Assembly (NCBI RefSeq): GCF_016888165.1
Contig: NZ_JACSWC010000441.1
Span: forward strand, 1 to 63,014
DNA length: 63,014 nt
Reading direction: 5' to 3'
Origin: Halomicronema sp. CCY15110
GTDB taxonomy: Bacteria > Cyanobacteriota > Cyanobacteriia > Phormidesmidales > Phormidesmidaceae
Shown: one piece after another, positions 28,339 through 37,776 of the stretch
How positions within the stretch are numbered: position 1 is the stretch's first letter
How the letters are laid out: each line of letters begins with the position of its first letter
Notes under the pieces: model-generated
The model's database searches: none
Told to the model about the DNA's origin: nothing
What the model saw: the letters and a program-made list of their open reading frames with translations, nothing else
Made by a program: the position numbers and the translations under genes

Positions 28339-28917
28339 AGGTATAAATGGCGAAATTAAAAATTTAGAGAGTGATTAGCAGCGGCGGTATCAGCGCCCAA
28401 GCACTTAACCAGCTTGTCAGGGCTGATCAAACTGTCCAAAACTGTTGAAAGTTAGTCTAGCCAAAAAAGCTAGGCAACGGTGACCCGGTGTTCCAATTCT
28501 TAGACTGTATTCATTATTTATTTTTGAGAGAGTTGCGGCGGGGCGCTAGGCCACCCTGCTGCACTGCTGAAGTTGCGATGTGAAGCGCGATCGCCCCAGC
28601 GCAAATATCGCACTTTGTCAGCTCTCGTCCGCTTCACAGGCCAAGTAGTTGACGGTATCTGTTTAGCGTTCCGTAAGATCCCCCGCTGTCGCCGCCCCCT
28701 TAGAAAGGGGGCTCGTAAGTCATGGGTTAGAAGTCCCCCTTTTCAAGGGGGATAGAGGGGGATCGGCGGTAGCTTGACGCTAAACACATACAGTTGACGT
28801 CAACTACTTGGCCTGTGCCCGATTGTTTTAGGGACATGCTCGCAACTTGAATCTGTCCCGCCTACCCACCACCTCACCAACCCATCAACACCGGGATCTT
28901 ATTTTCTCGCCGATCCC
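28339..28917. other. Intergenic region carrying a MITE-like element
   Basis: This 579-bp spacer between the ctp and EamA genes holds the 183-bp inverted-repeat element described separately. The remainder shows no gene or RNA I can support. Confidence 0.5.
28635..28817. mobile_element. 183-bp MITE-like element with 19-bp perfect terminal inverted repeats
   Basis: CACAGGCCAAGTAGTTGAC at 28635-28653 is repeated exactly in inverted orientation at 28799-28817. A second inner pair (TGTTTAGCG with CGCTAAACA) extends the symmetry. The middle contains C-run/G-run hairpins, CCCCCT..AGGGGG and CCCCCTTTTCAAGGGGG. There is no coding frame and no clear target-site duplication. The layout is that of a non-autonomous miniature transposable element, or of a large folded intergenic repeat. 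Confidence 0.75.
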
Positions 28918-29934
28918 TTAACTGTTGGATTCAACGGGCGGTTTATTAATGAGTTGCCACTTACCCAACACCCACTGGGTCAAGGTTTCGCGCTGATTAA
29001 TCAAATAAATGCTGACAATCGTTAGCGACACCCCAAAGGTTTGAATCGAACTCAGCACCTCGCCCAAAAAAAGATTGCCAAACAAGAGGGCAAACACGGG
29101 TGTCAGGAAGGTGAGAGCGCTGAGACTGGTGAGGTTGCCGCGAGACGCCAACCAGAAAAACACCCCGTAGGCGAGGGCACTGCCCAAAATAGTGGAGTAG
29201 GCGATCGCGCCCCAACCCGTCAGGCTGATGCCCACCCAAGGTTGCTGCTCGCCCACCAGGGATAGGGCAGCTAGCGGGAGTCCTCCCAGCACCATGTGCC
29301 ACCCCGTCGCGACCACTGGATCGGCTTCTTGCGAGACATAGCGAATCAAAATGGTGCCCACCGCCATCGATAGCGCGGCCATCAGCATTAACCATTCGCC
29401 CTGGTCAAAGAGTAACCGCAGCAGCATCAGGCCATCGGCGGGCAACTCCGACAACGTAAAATTGCCTTGAAAAACACTAATCAGCCACTCGTCGGGCAGT
29501 CCGAGCAAGGTGATCCCAGCCAGCCCGATCGCCAGCCCTAGCCAGCCCAAAGCGCCGACCTGCTCTTGGAATAGCCATCGCGCCATTAACGCTACCGCCA
29601 GGGGCTGCGAATCAATCATCACCGACCCCAATCCTGCGCCAGTCCGGACCAAGCCCTGGGCTAGAAATCCTTGAAACAGGGCTCCATCCACCAGACCGAA
29701 CAAGGCAATCCAAAACCATCCCCGCCCACTGACTTGAAAACTCCGGCCCATCAGCAGCGCGAAGATCAGCACCAGCACCCCAGCGGGTAACAGTCGCATC
29801 GTCGCTAAAAAGAAAGGAGCCGTGTCGGGGATCACTCCCTTCATCGCCACCATCGCCGTGCCCCACAGAAAAAAGGGCGAAACGATGATCGGCAGCCGCA
29901 AGAGAGGCTTAGTCGTCGATAGGTTTAAGGCCAT
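28918..29934 (-). CDS. EamA/DMT family transporter
   Basis: 338 residues with about ten hydrophobic helices in two repeated halves, each an EamA domain. The first repeat starts FFLWGTAMVAMKGVIP, the usual EamA opening, and the second includes AIAYSTILGSALAYGVFFWLA. Such proteins export metabolites or amino acids across the inner membrane; the substrate is unknown. A long loop after the fourth or fifth helix (QGNFTLSELPADG) is larger than usual. Single gene, divergent from sppA. Confidence 0.88.
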   Translation of the reverse strand: MALNLSTTKPLLRLPIIVSPFFLWGTAMVAMKGVIPDTAPFFLATMRLLPAGVLVLIFALLMGRSFQVSGRGWFWIALFGLVDGALFQGFLAQGLVRTGAGLGSVMIDSQPLAVALMARWLFQEQVGALGWLGLAIGLAGITLLGLPDEWLISVFQGNFTLSELPADGLMLLRLLFDQGEWLMLMAALSMAVGTILIRYVSQEADPVVATGWHMVLGGLPLAALSLVGEQQPWVGISLTGWGAIAYSTILGSALAYGVFFWLASRGNLTSLSALTFLTPVFALLFGNLFLGEVLSSIQTFGVSLTIVSIYLINQRETLTQWVLGKWQLINKPPVESNS

Positions 29935-30162
29935 GGGCGGAGTGAGCGATCGCCAAACTGTTGAACAAACGTTACTTCAATATAAAGAAACTTGAAGTCC
30001 CTAGCCAGCGCCCCCATTCTCCCGGCGTTGCTCAGAGGGTTCAGTCAGGCGGGTACAATGGGCGATAAACGTTTGTTATTAAGCAAGCTATCCGTTACCA
30101 ACGGTGGCTTCAGTTTTGGCAAATACTGCAAACTCATCACCTTCACTTAGCCTGCCCCATCT

Positions 30163-31014
30163 ATGATTTGGCCATTTAAATCTCGTGCTCAACAGTCGAT
30201 CGCCCGCATTGAAGTCAGTGGCGCGATCGCTGGCACCACTCGCAAAAATGTTTTAGAAGCGCTGGAGCAAGTCATCGAAAAGAAGTTTCCGGCTGTGTTG
30301 CTGCGAATTGATAGCCCGGGGGGAACGGTCGGCGACTCTCAAGAAATCTATAACGCCTTGCTGCGGCTCCAAGACAAGGAAATTCCTGTCGTGGCCAGCT
30401 TCGGCAATATCTCGGCTTCGGGCGGTGTCTACATCGGCATGGGCGCAAAGCACATCGTCTCTAACCCCGGTACGATTACCGGCAGCATTGGCGTCATTCT
30501 GCGCGGCAATAACCTGGAACGGCTACTAGACCGGGTGGGCGTTTCTTTCAAAGTCATTAAATCCGGACCATACAAGGACATTCTGGCTTTTGATCGTGAA
30601 CTTACCGATGCTGAGCAGTCAATTTTGCAAGAACTAATTGATATCAGCTACGGTCAATTTGTCAAAACCGTGGCCCAGGCCAGGGGCTTGGCAGAAGAAG
30701 TGGTGCGCGAATTTGCCGATGGCCGCATCTTTACCGGCGAACAAGCGCTGGAGCTAGGCGTGGTTGATCGGTTGGGGACTGAAGAGGACGCGCGCCGCTG
30801 GGCCGCTGAACTGGCGGGCTTAGACCCTGACAAAGCCCCTGTGAAAAAGATTGAAGCGAAAAAGACGGGGCTGCAAAAGTTTTTGCCGGGTCGGAGTCAG
30901 TCGATGTTGACGCAACTCTTTCCAGAAGCCTCAACTAACTTGCAAACGGTCACCAATTGGCTAGAGTTTGAAATCTCGACCTCGGGTTTGCCCTTGTGGC
31001 TTTATCGTCCCTAG
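30163..31014 (+). CDS. sppA: Signal peptide peptidase SppA, short S49 form
   Basis: 283 residues. It degrades cleaved signal peptides in the membrane. The S49 core includes LRIDSPGGTVGDSQE, the nucleophile S86 in SASGGVY and the general base K138 in SGPYKDI. The 52-residue Ser-Lys spacing equals that of Bacillus SppA. There is no N-terminal membrane helix; the protein starts MIWPFKSRAQQ, so it may be peripheral. The short C-terminal extension ends in a hydrophobic PLWLYRP. Single gene with its own upstream region. Confidence 0.92.
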   Translation: MIWPFKSRAQQSIARIEVSGAIAGTTRKNVLEALEQVIEKKFPAVLLRIDSPGGTVGDSQEIYNALLRLQDKEIPVVASFGNISASGGVYIGMGAKHIVSNPGTITGSIGVILRGNNLERLLDRVGVSFKVIKSGPYKDILAFDRELTDAEQSILQELIDISYGQFVKTVAQARGLAEEVVREFADGRIFTGEQALELGVVDRLGTEEDARRWAAELAGLDPDKAPVKKIEAKKTGLQKFLPGRSQSMLTQLFPEASTNLQTVTNWLEFEISTSGLPLWLYRP

Positions 31015-31447
31015 TGTTCTGTCAGTGTTTGATTTCAGGGTGATCACGCTCGCCAATATCCTTGCCCTGCGGGCAGGCACGGCCTACGACAAACTCAGGA
31101 TGAGCGAGAACTGGGCGTTCGGGCTGAGCTGGTCATTCACGCAGTGGCTCCCTCCAGGAGCAAGCCCTAAGTTTTAGGCTTGACGCTGCACGAGTGTGGG
31201 TTGCCAAGAGCGATCGCGAGTTGCCCAGGCAGCCCAGGTGAACATCAATCGCCCTCTCAACCAGTTTCGTTGGGATGCTGGGTCGTCCCCAAGCCCCCTC
31301 AAATTCTGGACAACGTGTTCCTGAGTCCAGCCAATACGATTTGCTGCGGTAGAGACTGCTAGGATTGACGCTAATTAATTCCGTGTTTGATATTTCAAAA
31401 ATAAAGAGTACTTAATATTCTGGTAAGGCATGTTGGAGGAAATAAAT
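31015..31447. other. Intergenic repeat-like region before aroH
   Basis: This 433-bp spacer contains a segment (about 31055-31145, with CGACAAACTCAGGATGAGCG) resembling a widespread interspersed bacterial repeat. Two adjacent small hairpins follow at 31146-31160 (GCTCC/GGAGC) and 31161-31180 (AAGCC and TAA against TTA and GGCTT). No gene is evident. An A/T-rich stretch near 31385-31425 may be the aroH promoter. Confidence 0.4.
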
Positions 31448-31849
31448 GTGGGTTGGCGAATTCAAGGGATCCGGGGTGCCATCACTGTGTCTCAAAACTC
31501 GGCTGAAGCGATCGCCGATGCGACCCATGAGCTATTAGACGCGATTGAATCGCAAAATCGCCTCAGCCCTGAATATTTGATTAGCGTCACGTTTTCCGTC
31601 ACTCAAGATTTAGACGCTTTGTTTCCGGCAGCGGCGGCTCGCCAGCGTCCCGGTTGGGATGCCGTCCCCCTGCTAGACGTGCAGCATATGCACGTAGCGG
31701 GTAGCTTGCCGCGCTGCATTCGCGTGTTGATGCATGCACAGGTGCCAGTCCTGCATGAGCCAGTCGGGCATGTGTATCTGCGAGAAGCCAGAAACCTACG
31801 TCCTGATCTTGATGATCGGCCCGTTTCGGTACCTTCACGGCGTGAGTAG
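31448..31849 (+). CDS. aroH: Chorismate mutase, AroH class
   Basis: 133 residues from GTG 31448. It converts chorismate to prephenate for phenylalanine and tyrosine synthesis. The family start GWRIQGIRGAITV and the later blocks SVTFSVTQDLDA, VPLLDVQHMHV, PRCIRVLMH and HVYLREA are all present. The frame extends up to ATG 31430, but that would place the strong GGAGGA ribosome site (31435-31440) inside the gene. GGAGGA sits 7 bases before GTG, and relatives begin at this point, so I use GTG. Confidence 0.95.
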   Translation: MGWRIQGIRGAITVSQNSAEAIADATHELLDAIESQNRLSPEYLISVTFSVTQDLDALFPAAAARQRPGWDAVPLLDVQHMHVAGSLPRCIRVLMHAQVPVLHEPVGHVYLREARNLRPDLDDRPVSVPSRRE

Positions 31850-32379
31850 GGACAAGCCGCCGAGCCATTTTGAGGCACTTTTGCCCTCACGTCCTGGCCA
31901 ACTCTGAACGACTTTCTGGCAACTTCAACCGGGAGCAAAGACAAGAATATCGAGTATGTAACAAGGCAATAGGCTTAGCTGGGTCGTGGCAAAGCCTTTA
32001 AGAGCAATGCTTTATCGGCCTTTTACCGTTGGCCTTCCTGCTCGTAGGGAAGATGCCGACCTTCGGCGAATTCATGAATTCGACCATCTGAGATGTGCCG
32101 ACGCGGCAGAAAAGTGATGCCGCGATCGCAGTGATGGCGGGCCGACTAGAAATTGGTTGAAGCCGTTTGCAGACCAGCGATACAGAGAGTAGCAAACAAG
32201 TTTTAGACCCGAAGGCCAATGTTTTCGGGTATAATCGTAACTCTTGCGAGAGATTAGTCTCCCGCTAACCTCGTCTGCTTAGAAGTGAGACAACTTTATG
32301 GGTCTCAACCCATTTTGCTCGGTCCCTTGCGAACTGAGGAGAAAACTCATCACGGAGAAAACGGTAGGTAAACATTAGC
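31850..32379. other. Long 5' region of rpsA
   Basis: A 530-bp spacer. Its 3' part holds the -10 box and hairpin leader described separately; 31850-32200 contains no gene I can support. Confidence 0.5.
32230..32307 (+). promoter_or_regulatory. rpsA -10 box and structured leader
   Basis: A perfect TATAAT at 32230-32235 lies 145 bases before the rpsA start. No good -35 precedes it. The resulting leader can fold: GAGA/TCTC near 32257-32272, and TGAGAC (32286-32291) with GTCTCA (32302-32307). S1 autoregulates its own translation in E. coli, so a structured leader is plausible here; that link is inference. Confidence 0.55.
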
Positions 32380-33363
32380 ATGGTCAATCAGGTAGAGCAG
32401 GAAAAGGGCCCAGATATTGGGTTTACCCACGAAGATTTCGCAGCACTGTTAGATAAGTACGACTATCACTTTAATCCCGGTGATACCGTTGCTGGCACAG
32501 TTTTCAGCTTAGAGCCCCGAGGCGCACTCATTGATATCGGTGCTAAAACTGCCGCCTACATTCCCATCCAGGAAATGTCCATCAACCGTGTGGAAGGCCC
32601 GGAAGAGGTTCTGCAATCCGACGAAACCCGTGAGTTCTTTATTCTCACCGATGAGAACGAAGATGGTCAGCTCACGCTGTCAATTCGCCGCATTGAGTAC
32701 ATGCGTGCTTGGGAGCGAGTGCGCCAGTTGCAACAAGAAGACGCGACCGTTCGTTCCGAAGTGTTCGCGACCAACCGTGGCGGTGCATTGGTACGCATTG
32801 AGGGACTGCGCGGCTTTATTCCCGGTTCTCACATCAGCACCCGGAAGCCGAAGGAAGACTTGGTGGCCGAAGAGCTGCCCCTGAAGTTTTTGGAAGTGGA
32901 CGAAGAGCGTAATCGCCTCGTTCTCAGCCATCGTCGTGCCTTAGTTGAGCGCAAGATGAACGGTTTGGAAGTGGGCGAAGTCGTACTCGGTACGGTGCGC
33001 GGCTTGAAACCCTACGGTGCCTTTATTGACATCGGAGGCGTCAGCGGTCTGCTGCACATTTCTGAGATTTCCCATGACCACATTGATACCCCTCACAGCG
33101 TCTTCAACGTGAATGATGAAATCAAAGTCATGATTATTGACCTTGACGCCGAGCGCGGTCGGATTTCGCTGTCGACTAAGCAGCTAGAGCCGGAACCGGG
33201 CGATATGGTCAAAAACCCCGACTTGGTCTTCGACAAAGCGGAAGAAATGGCTGAAAAGTATCGCGAAGCGATGGCGAAAAAAGCCGAAGAGGAAGCCGCT
33301 CAATCAGCTGGTGACGACACTAGCGAGTATGTTGACGATGATTTCTCTGATTCTGAAGAATAG
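32380..33363 (+). CDS. rpsA: 30S ribosomal protein S1
   Basis: 327 residues with three S1 RNA-binding domains (about residues 31-100, 115-183 and 195-267). This is the short cyanobacterial/plastid form, against six domains in E. coli. The third repeat (GTVRGLKPYGAFIDIGGVSGLLHISEIS, abbreviated here to its ends) is the most canonical. The C-terminus is acidic. A hairpin terminator follows at 33391-33421. The AGGAG at 32337-32341 lies too far from the ATG to serve it, so the ribosome site is weak. Confidence 0.97.
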   Translation: MVNQVEQEKGPDIGFTHEDFAALLDKYDYHFNPGDTVAGTVFSLEPRGALIDIGAKTAAYIPIQEMSINRVEGPEEVLQSDETREFFILTDENEDGQLTLSIRRIEYMRAWERVRQLQQEDATVRSEVFATNRGGALVRIEGLRGFIPGSHISTRKPKEDLVAEELPLKFLEVDEERNRLVLSHRRALVERKMNGLEVGEVVLGTVRGLKPYGAFIDIGGVSGLLHISEISHDHIDTPHSVFNVNDEIKVMIIDLDAERGRISLSTKQLEPEPGDMVKNPDLVFDKAEEMAEKYREAMAKKAEEEAAQSAGDDTSEYVDDDFSDSEE

Positions 33364-33390
33364 GTTCATCTGAATCAGGTGGAAGTTCGA

Positions 33391-33421
33391 GGGCTGTAGC
33401 GATGAGCTACGGCCCTTTTTT
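33391..33421 (+). terminator. Rho-independent terminator of rpsA
   Basis: A ten-base-pair stem, GGGCTGTAGC with GCTACGGCCC (one G-T pair), a GATGA loop and a run of six T, 28 bases after the stop codon. Confidence 0.92.
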
Positions 33422-33462
33422 GATGGCCCTTTAGGATTGGATGGCATGCTTTTGGAGATGAA

Positions 33463-34203
33463 ATGGCTGGTTTGACCGTGTGCTGTGGCGATCAGCAATT
33501 CCAAAATATTTCGGCCATTTTGTGGGACAAGGATGGCACCTTGGCCGATTCGCACGGCTTTCTAAAAGAACTGGCGAAGCGACGATCGCACCACCTAAAC
33601 CAACAGCTTCCTGGTATTTACGATGATCTGATGGCGGCTTTTGGCTGTGCGGCGGATCGTTATGATCCCGCTGGACTGATGGCGGTCGGCACTCGCTATG
33701 AAAACGAAATTGCGGCGGCTGCTTATGTAGCGGCTCAGGGCCATGCGTGGGCTGCCTCGCTGCAACGGGTGCAGTCGAGTTTTGCGGAGAGCGATCGCCA
33801 CGTTACCCGCAAAGCTGAGTGGACGCCACCGTTCGAGGGCATTCCGGCACTACTACAGCAGGCACAACGACAAGGACTCTTGATGGCGGTCTTGTCAGGA
33901 GACACCACTGCGAACATTCAAGATTTTCTGGACTGTTACAATCTGGCGGCCACAATCGCGTGGAGCGCAGGGAGTGAAGCGCCGCCCGTGAAACCCGATC
34001 CACAAGTGGTGTGGACTGCCTCCGAGCGGCTAGGCGTCTCCCCCGACGCCTGTTTGGTCATTGGCGACTCAGCCTTAGATCAACAGTTGGCTCACAATGG
34101 CCAATGCGCCGGATTTGTCAGCGTTACCTGGGGGGGCAGTCCCGCGATCGCGGACGCGGACGCCGTCTTGACGACTCCCCAGGCGTTACAGTTGCTGCCC
34201 TAA
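33463..34203 (+). CDS. HAD family hydrolase
   Basis: 246 residues. The phosphatase nucleophile motif is DKDGT (D22, D24). Motif II (AVLSGDTT) and a late VIGDSALD block giving the metal aspartate are in place. A helical cap lies between them (about 35-110), so this is a subclass I HAD. The substrate is unknown. GGAG sits 6 bases before ATG 33463. It begins 40 bp after the rpsA terminator and runs towards the DUF1802 gene. Confidence 0.88.
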   Translation: MAGLTVCCGDQQFQNISAILWDKDGTLADSHGFLKELAKRRSHHLNQQLPGIYDDLMAAFGCAADRYDPAGLMAVGTRYENEIAAAAYVAAQGHAWAASLQRVQSSFAESDRHVTRKAEWTPPFEGIPALLQQAQRQGLLMAVLSGDTTANIQDFLDCYNLAATIAWSAGSEAPPVKPDPQVVWTASERLGVSPDACLVIGDSALDQQLAHNGQCAGFVSVTWGGSPAIADADAVLTTPQALQLLP

Positions 34204-34263
34204 CTGAAACCATCGCGCTAATCTTGAGGCAATGACACTGGCGTCACGGCAGGAGGCACCATT

Positions 34264-34857
34264 TTGAGCAAAATTACCTGGGCCTTGAAAGAATGGGCCG
34301 TCGCAGTGGAAGCTCTGTTAGCGAGAGAGTTAATCGTCCTGATTCGCAAGGGCGGCATCCGGGAGGCGCAGCCCGTGTTCGAAGTACCGAGCGATCGCAC
34401 CATCCTATTTCCCACCTACGAGCATCAGGCCACTGAGGCCCTGCGAGCCCCCTGGCATTCCCGAGTCAAGTTGCAGACGGTACCCCAAGTGGGCGATGAG
34501 CTGACTTTGCCGGGTTGGGTGGAAATTAGCCATCAACTGGCGTTGACGGGGCCAGACATCGTTCAACGACTCCATCCCTTTCACATTTGGACGGATGATT
34601 GGCTGAGCGATCGCTTGGCCTGGAAACCGGAACGCCCAGCCTACGCCCTCTGCTTGCGAGTGCATCGCTTTGCCACGCCGCTCACCCTGACCGATGAACA
34701 ACGTTATGGCGGCTGCCGCTCCTGGGTGCAGTTGCCAACGCTGGCGACCTTGCCTGCCAGCACCCCGGTCTTGACGGTGGCGGCTTATCAGCAGCGGATA
34801 AATGAGTTGATCACGGCGATCGCGCCCGTTACGGTGTCGGCGGTTTCTCCGCCGTGA
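34264..34857 (+). CDS. DUF1802 family protein
   Basis: 197 residues from TTG 34264. It opens with ITWALKEWAVAVEALL and LIVLIRKGGIREAQ and has FPTYEHQ, the pattern I associate with DUF1802, a family of unknown function common in cyanobacteria. A GGAGG lies about 10 bases before the TTG. There is no membrane segment. Its last 29 bases overlap the 3' end of the converging acyltransferase gene. Confidence 0.8.
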   Translation: MSKITWALKEWAVAVEALLARELIVLIRKGGIREAQPVFEVPSDRTILFPTYEHQATEALRAPWHSRVKLQTVPQVGDELTLPGWVEISHQLALTGPDIVQRLHPFHIWTDDWLSDRLAWKPERPAYALCLRVHRFATPLTLTDEQRYGGCRSWVQLPTLATLPASTPVLTVAAYQQRINELITAIAPVTVSAVSPP

Positions 34858-36238
34858 TGAGGACTTGCACCGCAGTTTGCAAATCGTTGGTGAGGCCAGC
34901 GATCGCTTGGCGGCGGTTGGCCTTGTAAGCTGGCCAGCGATCGCTCACCGACAACGGTTCCCCAACTGAGAGATAAGCGAGTTGATCGCCCAAAGTTGGA
35001 CGCGGAAACGGATTGTCGCCTTTAATGCGAGCAATGGTATCGCGCAGCAGTAGCAGCGTTTCCGCAAAGCGCTCGACCGAGGGTTTGGCCTGGACATATT
35101 CGCCCGTGACCGCGACAAAGCTCTCCACCAGGCGCATATGCCACATTCTCAACGTGGCTTCTTCGGCGATGCGATCGGCCAGCCCCCGCTCGACGGGCGA
35201 CAGGACCTTATCCGGGCGCAAATCTTCTCGATAAATCCAGTCCCAACCGGCTTGCTCAATTTTGCGGCAGCGGTCAATGACGGAGCCCTGGGCGGGAATT
35301 TGAAAAAACGACTCAGCCGTTTGTAGGGCGGCATTGAGTAAGCGATTTAACCGCTCCGCCAGCTCATTGGCCGATTGATTAAGGGTCGTTTCGGCAGGCA
35401 TAAACGACGCTTCAAAGAAATCGCTGTAGTAGGATTCCATCATTTCGAGTAGCCGCCAGCCGAGGTTGACCAAACGGGGATAGAGGGCTTGGGCGATCGC
35501 CTCTGGCTCAGCGGGCAAGCTCGATGCCGTGGTTGACGCTGTGATTCCCACTTCGGTCTCTAGCTGGGCCAGCAGAGCCGCAAGGGGTTGCCAGGGAGCA
35601 TCCTGGTAAAAATATTGAATGCCCAAGGGAACAATGAAGACCGCTTCCGAGCGCTGGGCTTTTTGCACATCATCCACACACCAAAAACCCAGTTGAGCGA
35701 TCCCCGGCTCAAACGGACTGACGATTTCACTATGACCGTTGTTGGCCCCTTCGGGCGCTGCCGCCATCGGGAACTGTCCATTGGCAAATAAGTTACGGGC
35801 TGATTTGAGCCCCTGGCGGTCGACCTTGCCCCGCTGAATGGAGGTGCCGCCTAATCGCGAATACAAACTCCCGATCCAGTCGCCCGCCCAGAGGGGAATG
35901 CCGCGATCGTAGATGAAGTGAACGTGGGGCGTTTGGGGCAGGGGGCGGCCCAGTTCTTGGGCAATTTGGGGGAGCTGGTTCCACAGCAGGTTCATCAGAC
36001 AGTAGGCGTCGTCGGGGCTGGGGTGACGAAACGCGATGAGAAATCGGGCTTCTTGCGCCGCAAATTGGTGAAAGAGGTCAACCAGTACTTCCGCCCCTTG
36101 AAGGTTGAGCGCTTTGACGCTACTTTTCCAGCGCATCCAGACTGGCAGCGCCGTTTTCATCAGCCACAGTACTTTGGGATCAAAATTGGGAGGCAGAAAA
36201 TCCAGCGGGGGCTGAGCGGAGTGAACTGTTTGGGTCAT
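34829..36238 (-). CDS. PlsC-like 1-acyl-sn-glycerol-3-phosphate acyltransferase family protein
   Basis: 469 residues, about twice the length of classic PlsC. The acyltransferase motif H-x4-D (HPSPDD) is near residue 74. A substrate-binding arginine region (YSRLGGTSIQRGKVDR) and the PEG block (AAPEGANNGHSE) follow. A long helical C-terminal extension (about 240-465) of unknown role makes up half the protein. It may acylate a lipid other than lysophosphatidate. There is no strong membrane helix beyond a short one near the N-terminus. It overlaps DUF1802 tail to tail. Confidence 0.78.
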   Translation of the reverse strand: MTQTVHSAQPPLDFLPPNFDPKVLWLMKTALPVWMRWKSSVKALNLQGAEVLVDLFHQFAAQEARFLIAFRHPSPDDAYCLMNLLWNQLPQIAQELGRPLPQTPHVHFIYDRGIPLWAGDWIGSLYSRLGGTSIQRGKVDRQGLKSARNLFANGQFPMAAAPEGANNGHSEIVSPFEPGIAQLGFWCVDDVQKAQRSEAVFIVPLGIQYFYQDAPWQPLAALLAQLETEVGITASTTASSLPAEPEAIAQALYPRLVNLGWRLLEMMESYYSDFFEASFMPAETTLNQSANELAERLNRLLNAALQTAESFFQIPAQGSVIDRCRKIEQAGWDWIYREDLRPDKVLSPVERGLADRIAEEATLRMWHMRLVESFVAVTGEYVQAKPSVERFAETLLLLRDTIARIKGDNPFPRPTLGDQLAYLSVGEPLSVSDRWPAYKANRRQAIAGLTNDLQTAVQVLITAEKPPTP

Positions 36239-36383
36239 GTTCTGGTCACGCGGAATTAGGTTGGAGTTGAACGGCGGCAGCGGGCTTGTCCGCTAGTGTA
36301 AGGGAGGCGATCGCTTGGTGCGACTCCATGTAACAGACTGTGGATTGAAACCAGAAACCAGAAACAAGGTGAAGGGTACCCGT

Positions 36384-37502
36384 TTACTCCGCGCCGAGTT
36401 GATACTGTTGCGTGCCCGGTATGCTGCTAATGAGCCCCATGAGTTCTAGCTGTGTCAGGGCGCTGAGAATATCGCCTGTGGACAGTTCATTGACCTGCTG
36501 AACGATCGCATCCAGTGATCGCGGTTCGGCAGTCACCGCTTGAAACACGGTCAATAAGAGCGGCGGTAAATCAGGCGGCGGGGCCGGAGCGATCGGCAGC
36601 GACGGCTCCACAGGAATTTCTCCTAACGCTTGCACCAGCGTATCTTCGCGCAAAATCATCTGCGCCCCCTGACTCAAAATGTCTAAACAGCCGTGGCCGC
36701 GAATGTTGTCGAGGGAACCCGGGAGGGCAAACACGTCGCGACCGTAATCGTTCGCTAACTTGGCGGTAATCAGTGCCCCAGATTTGCGCGGGGCTTCCGT
36801 GACTAAGGTGGCCCGGCTCAACCCGGCAATAATGCGGTTGCGCTGGGGAAAATGCGCTTTTTCAGGTTGGGTGCCGGGGGGATATTCACTCAGCAGCAGC
36901 CCTGATTGACCAATCGCTCGATATAAATCTCGATTGCGGTAGGGATAAAACACGTCAACCCCCGTGCCCAAAACGGCAATGGTTTCACCCTGAGCTTCCA
37001 GGCAGCTTTCATGGGCGATGCGGTCAATACCATCGGCCAGGCCAGAGATGATCAAAAACCCGGCGCGACACAAGGTTTTCGTGAGACGGCGAGTCCACCG
37101 TTTGCCATACTCTGAAGGGCTGCGAGTGCCTACAATGCCCACCGCTGGCCGTTGCTGACAGGCTGACAGTAAGGCTAAATCACCCTGGTAGTAAAGAATT
37201 GGCGGCGGATCCGGAATTTCGTATAGCAGAGCGGGGTAAGCGGCGTCGGCAGGCGTGATGAAGTTTTCGGTGGCGGGGCTGGTAGTCTCCAGATCGATTT
37301 GCGGGCGGTGTTCGGCGATCGCCCACGCCAGCTTGAGGCCAATGCCCTCCACCGCCAAGAGCTCATCCGGCGGGGCTTCCCACGCCAATGCCAAGGAGCC
37401 GAAATGTTGCGCCAGGCGCTTTTGTAAAATTGGCCCTAAGCCGTGAATTTGGCTCCAGGCAAACCACAGTATGCTTTCCTGCGACGATTTTTCCTGCGAC
37501 AA
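36384..37502 (-). CDS. dprA: DNA-processing protein DprA
   Basis: About 372 residues from TTG 37502. DprA loads RecA on incoming single-stranded DNA during natural transformation. A helix-hairpin-helix-like N-terminus (IHGLGPILQKRLAQ) precedes the Rossmann-like core. That core has VGIVGTRSPSEYGKR, SGLADGIDRIAHE, TIAVLGTGVDVFYP, FPQRNRIIAGLS and DVFALPGS. A winged-helix C-terminus follows. The frame stays open to 37601, but those 33 residues are low-complexity and unlike the family. A GGGGG stretch lies 7 bases before the TTG. The transformation role fits with pilT in the window, although the two are far apart. Confidence 0.93.
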   Translation of the reverse strand: MSQEKSSQESILWFAWSQIHGLGPILQKRLAQHFGSLALAWEAPPDELLAVEGIGLKLAWAIAEHRPQIDLETTSPATENFITPADAAYPALLYEIPDPPPILYYQGDLALLSACQQRPAVGIVGTRSPSEYGKRWTRRLTKTLCRAGFLIISGLADGIDRIAHESCLEAQGETIAVLGTGVDVFYPYRNRDLYRAIGQSGLLLSEYPPGTQPEKAHFPQRNRIIAGLSRATLVTEAPRKSGALITAKLANDYGRDVFALPGSLDNIRGHGCLDILSQGAQMILREDTLVQALGEIPVEPSLPIAPAPPPDLPPLLLTVFQAVTAEPRSLDAIVQQVNELSTGDILSALTQLELMGLISSIPGTQQYQLGAE

Positions 37503-37776
37503 TGCGATGCCCCCGATGTCGGTTTCAACCCTGGGGTTAGAATGCCCGAGATGCGGGCCACGAGTACCACGCGATCGCCTCAGGTAGGTCGGCGGCATCA
37601 TGCCGCGTCAGGTCAACCTTCAGCCCAGCGGCTTCATTGCCTAGGGCGCGTCATTATTTAGCCGTCAAATCCTTTTGGCAAAAGGGCAACTGTCCCTCGC
37701 TGGCTCGCTGGTGGAGTGAATGCGCGCGCGCGACCGCTTGCTCCCAAAGGTTGCTGAAATTGACTGATGACGCCTT

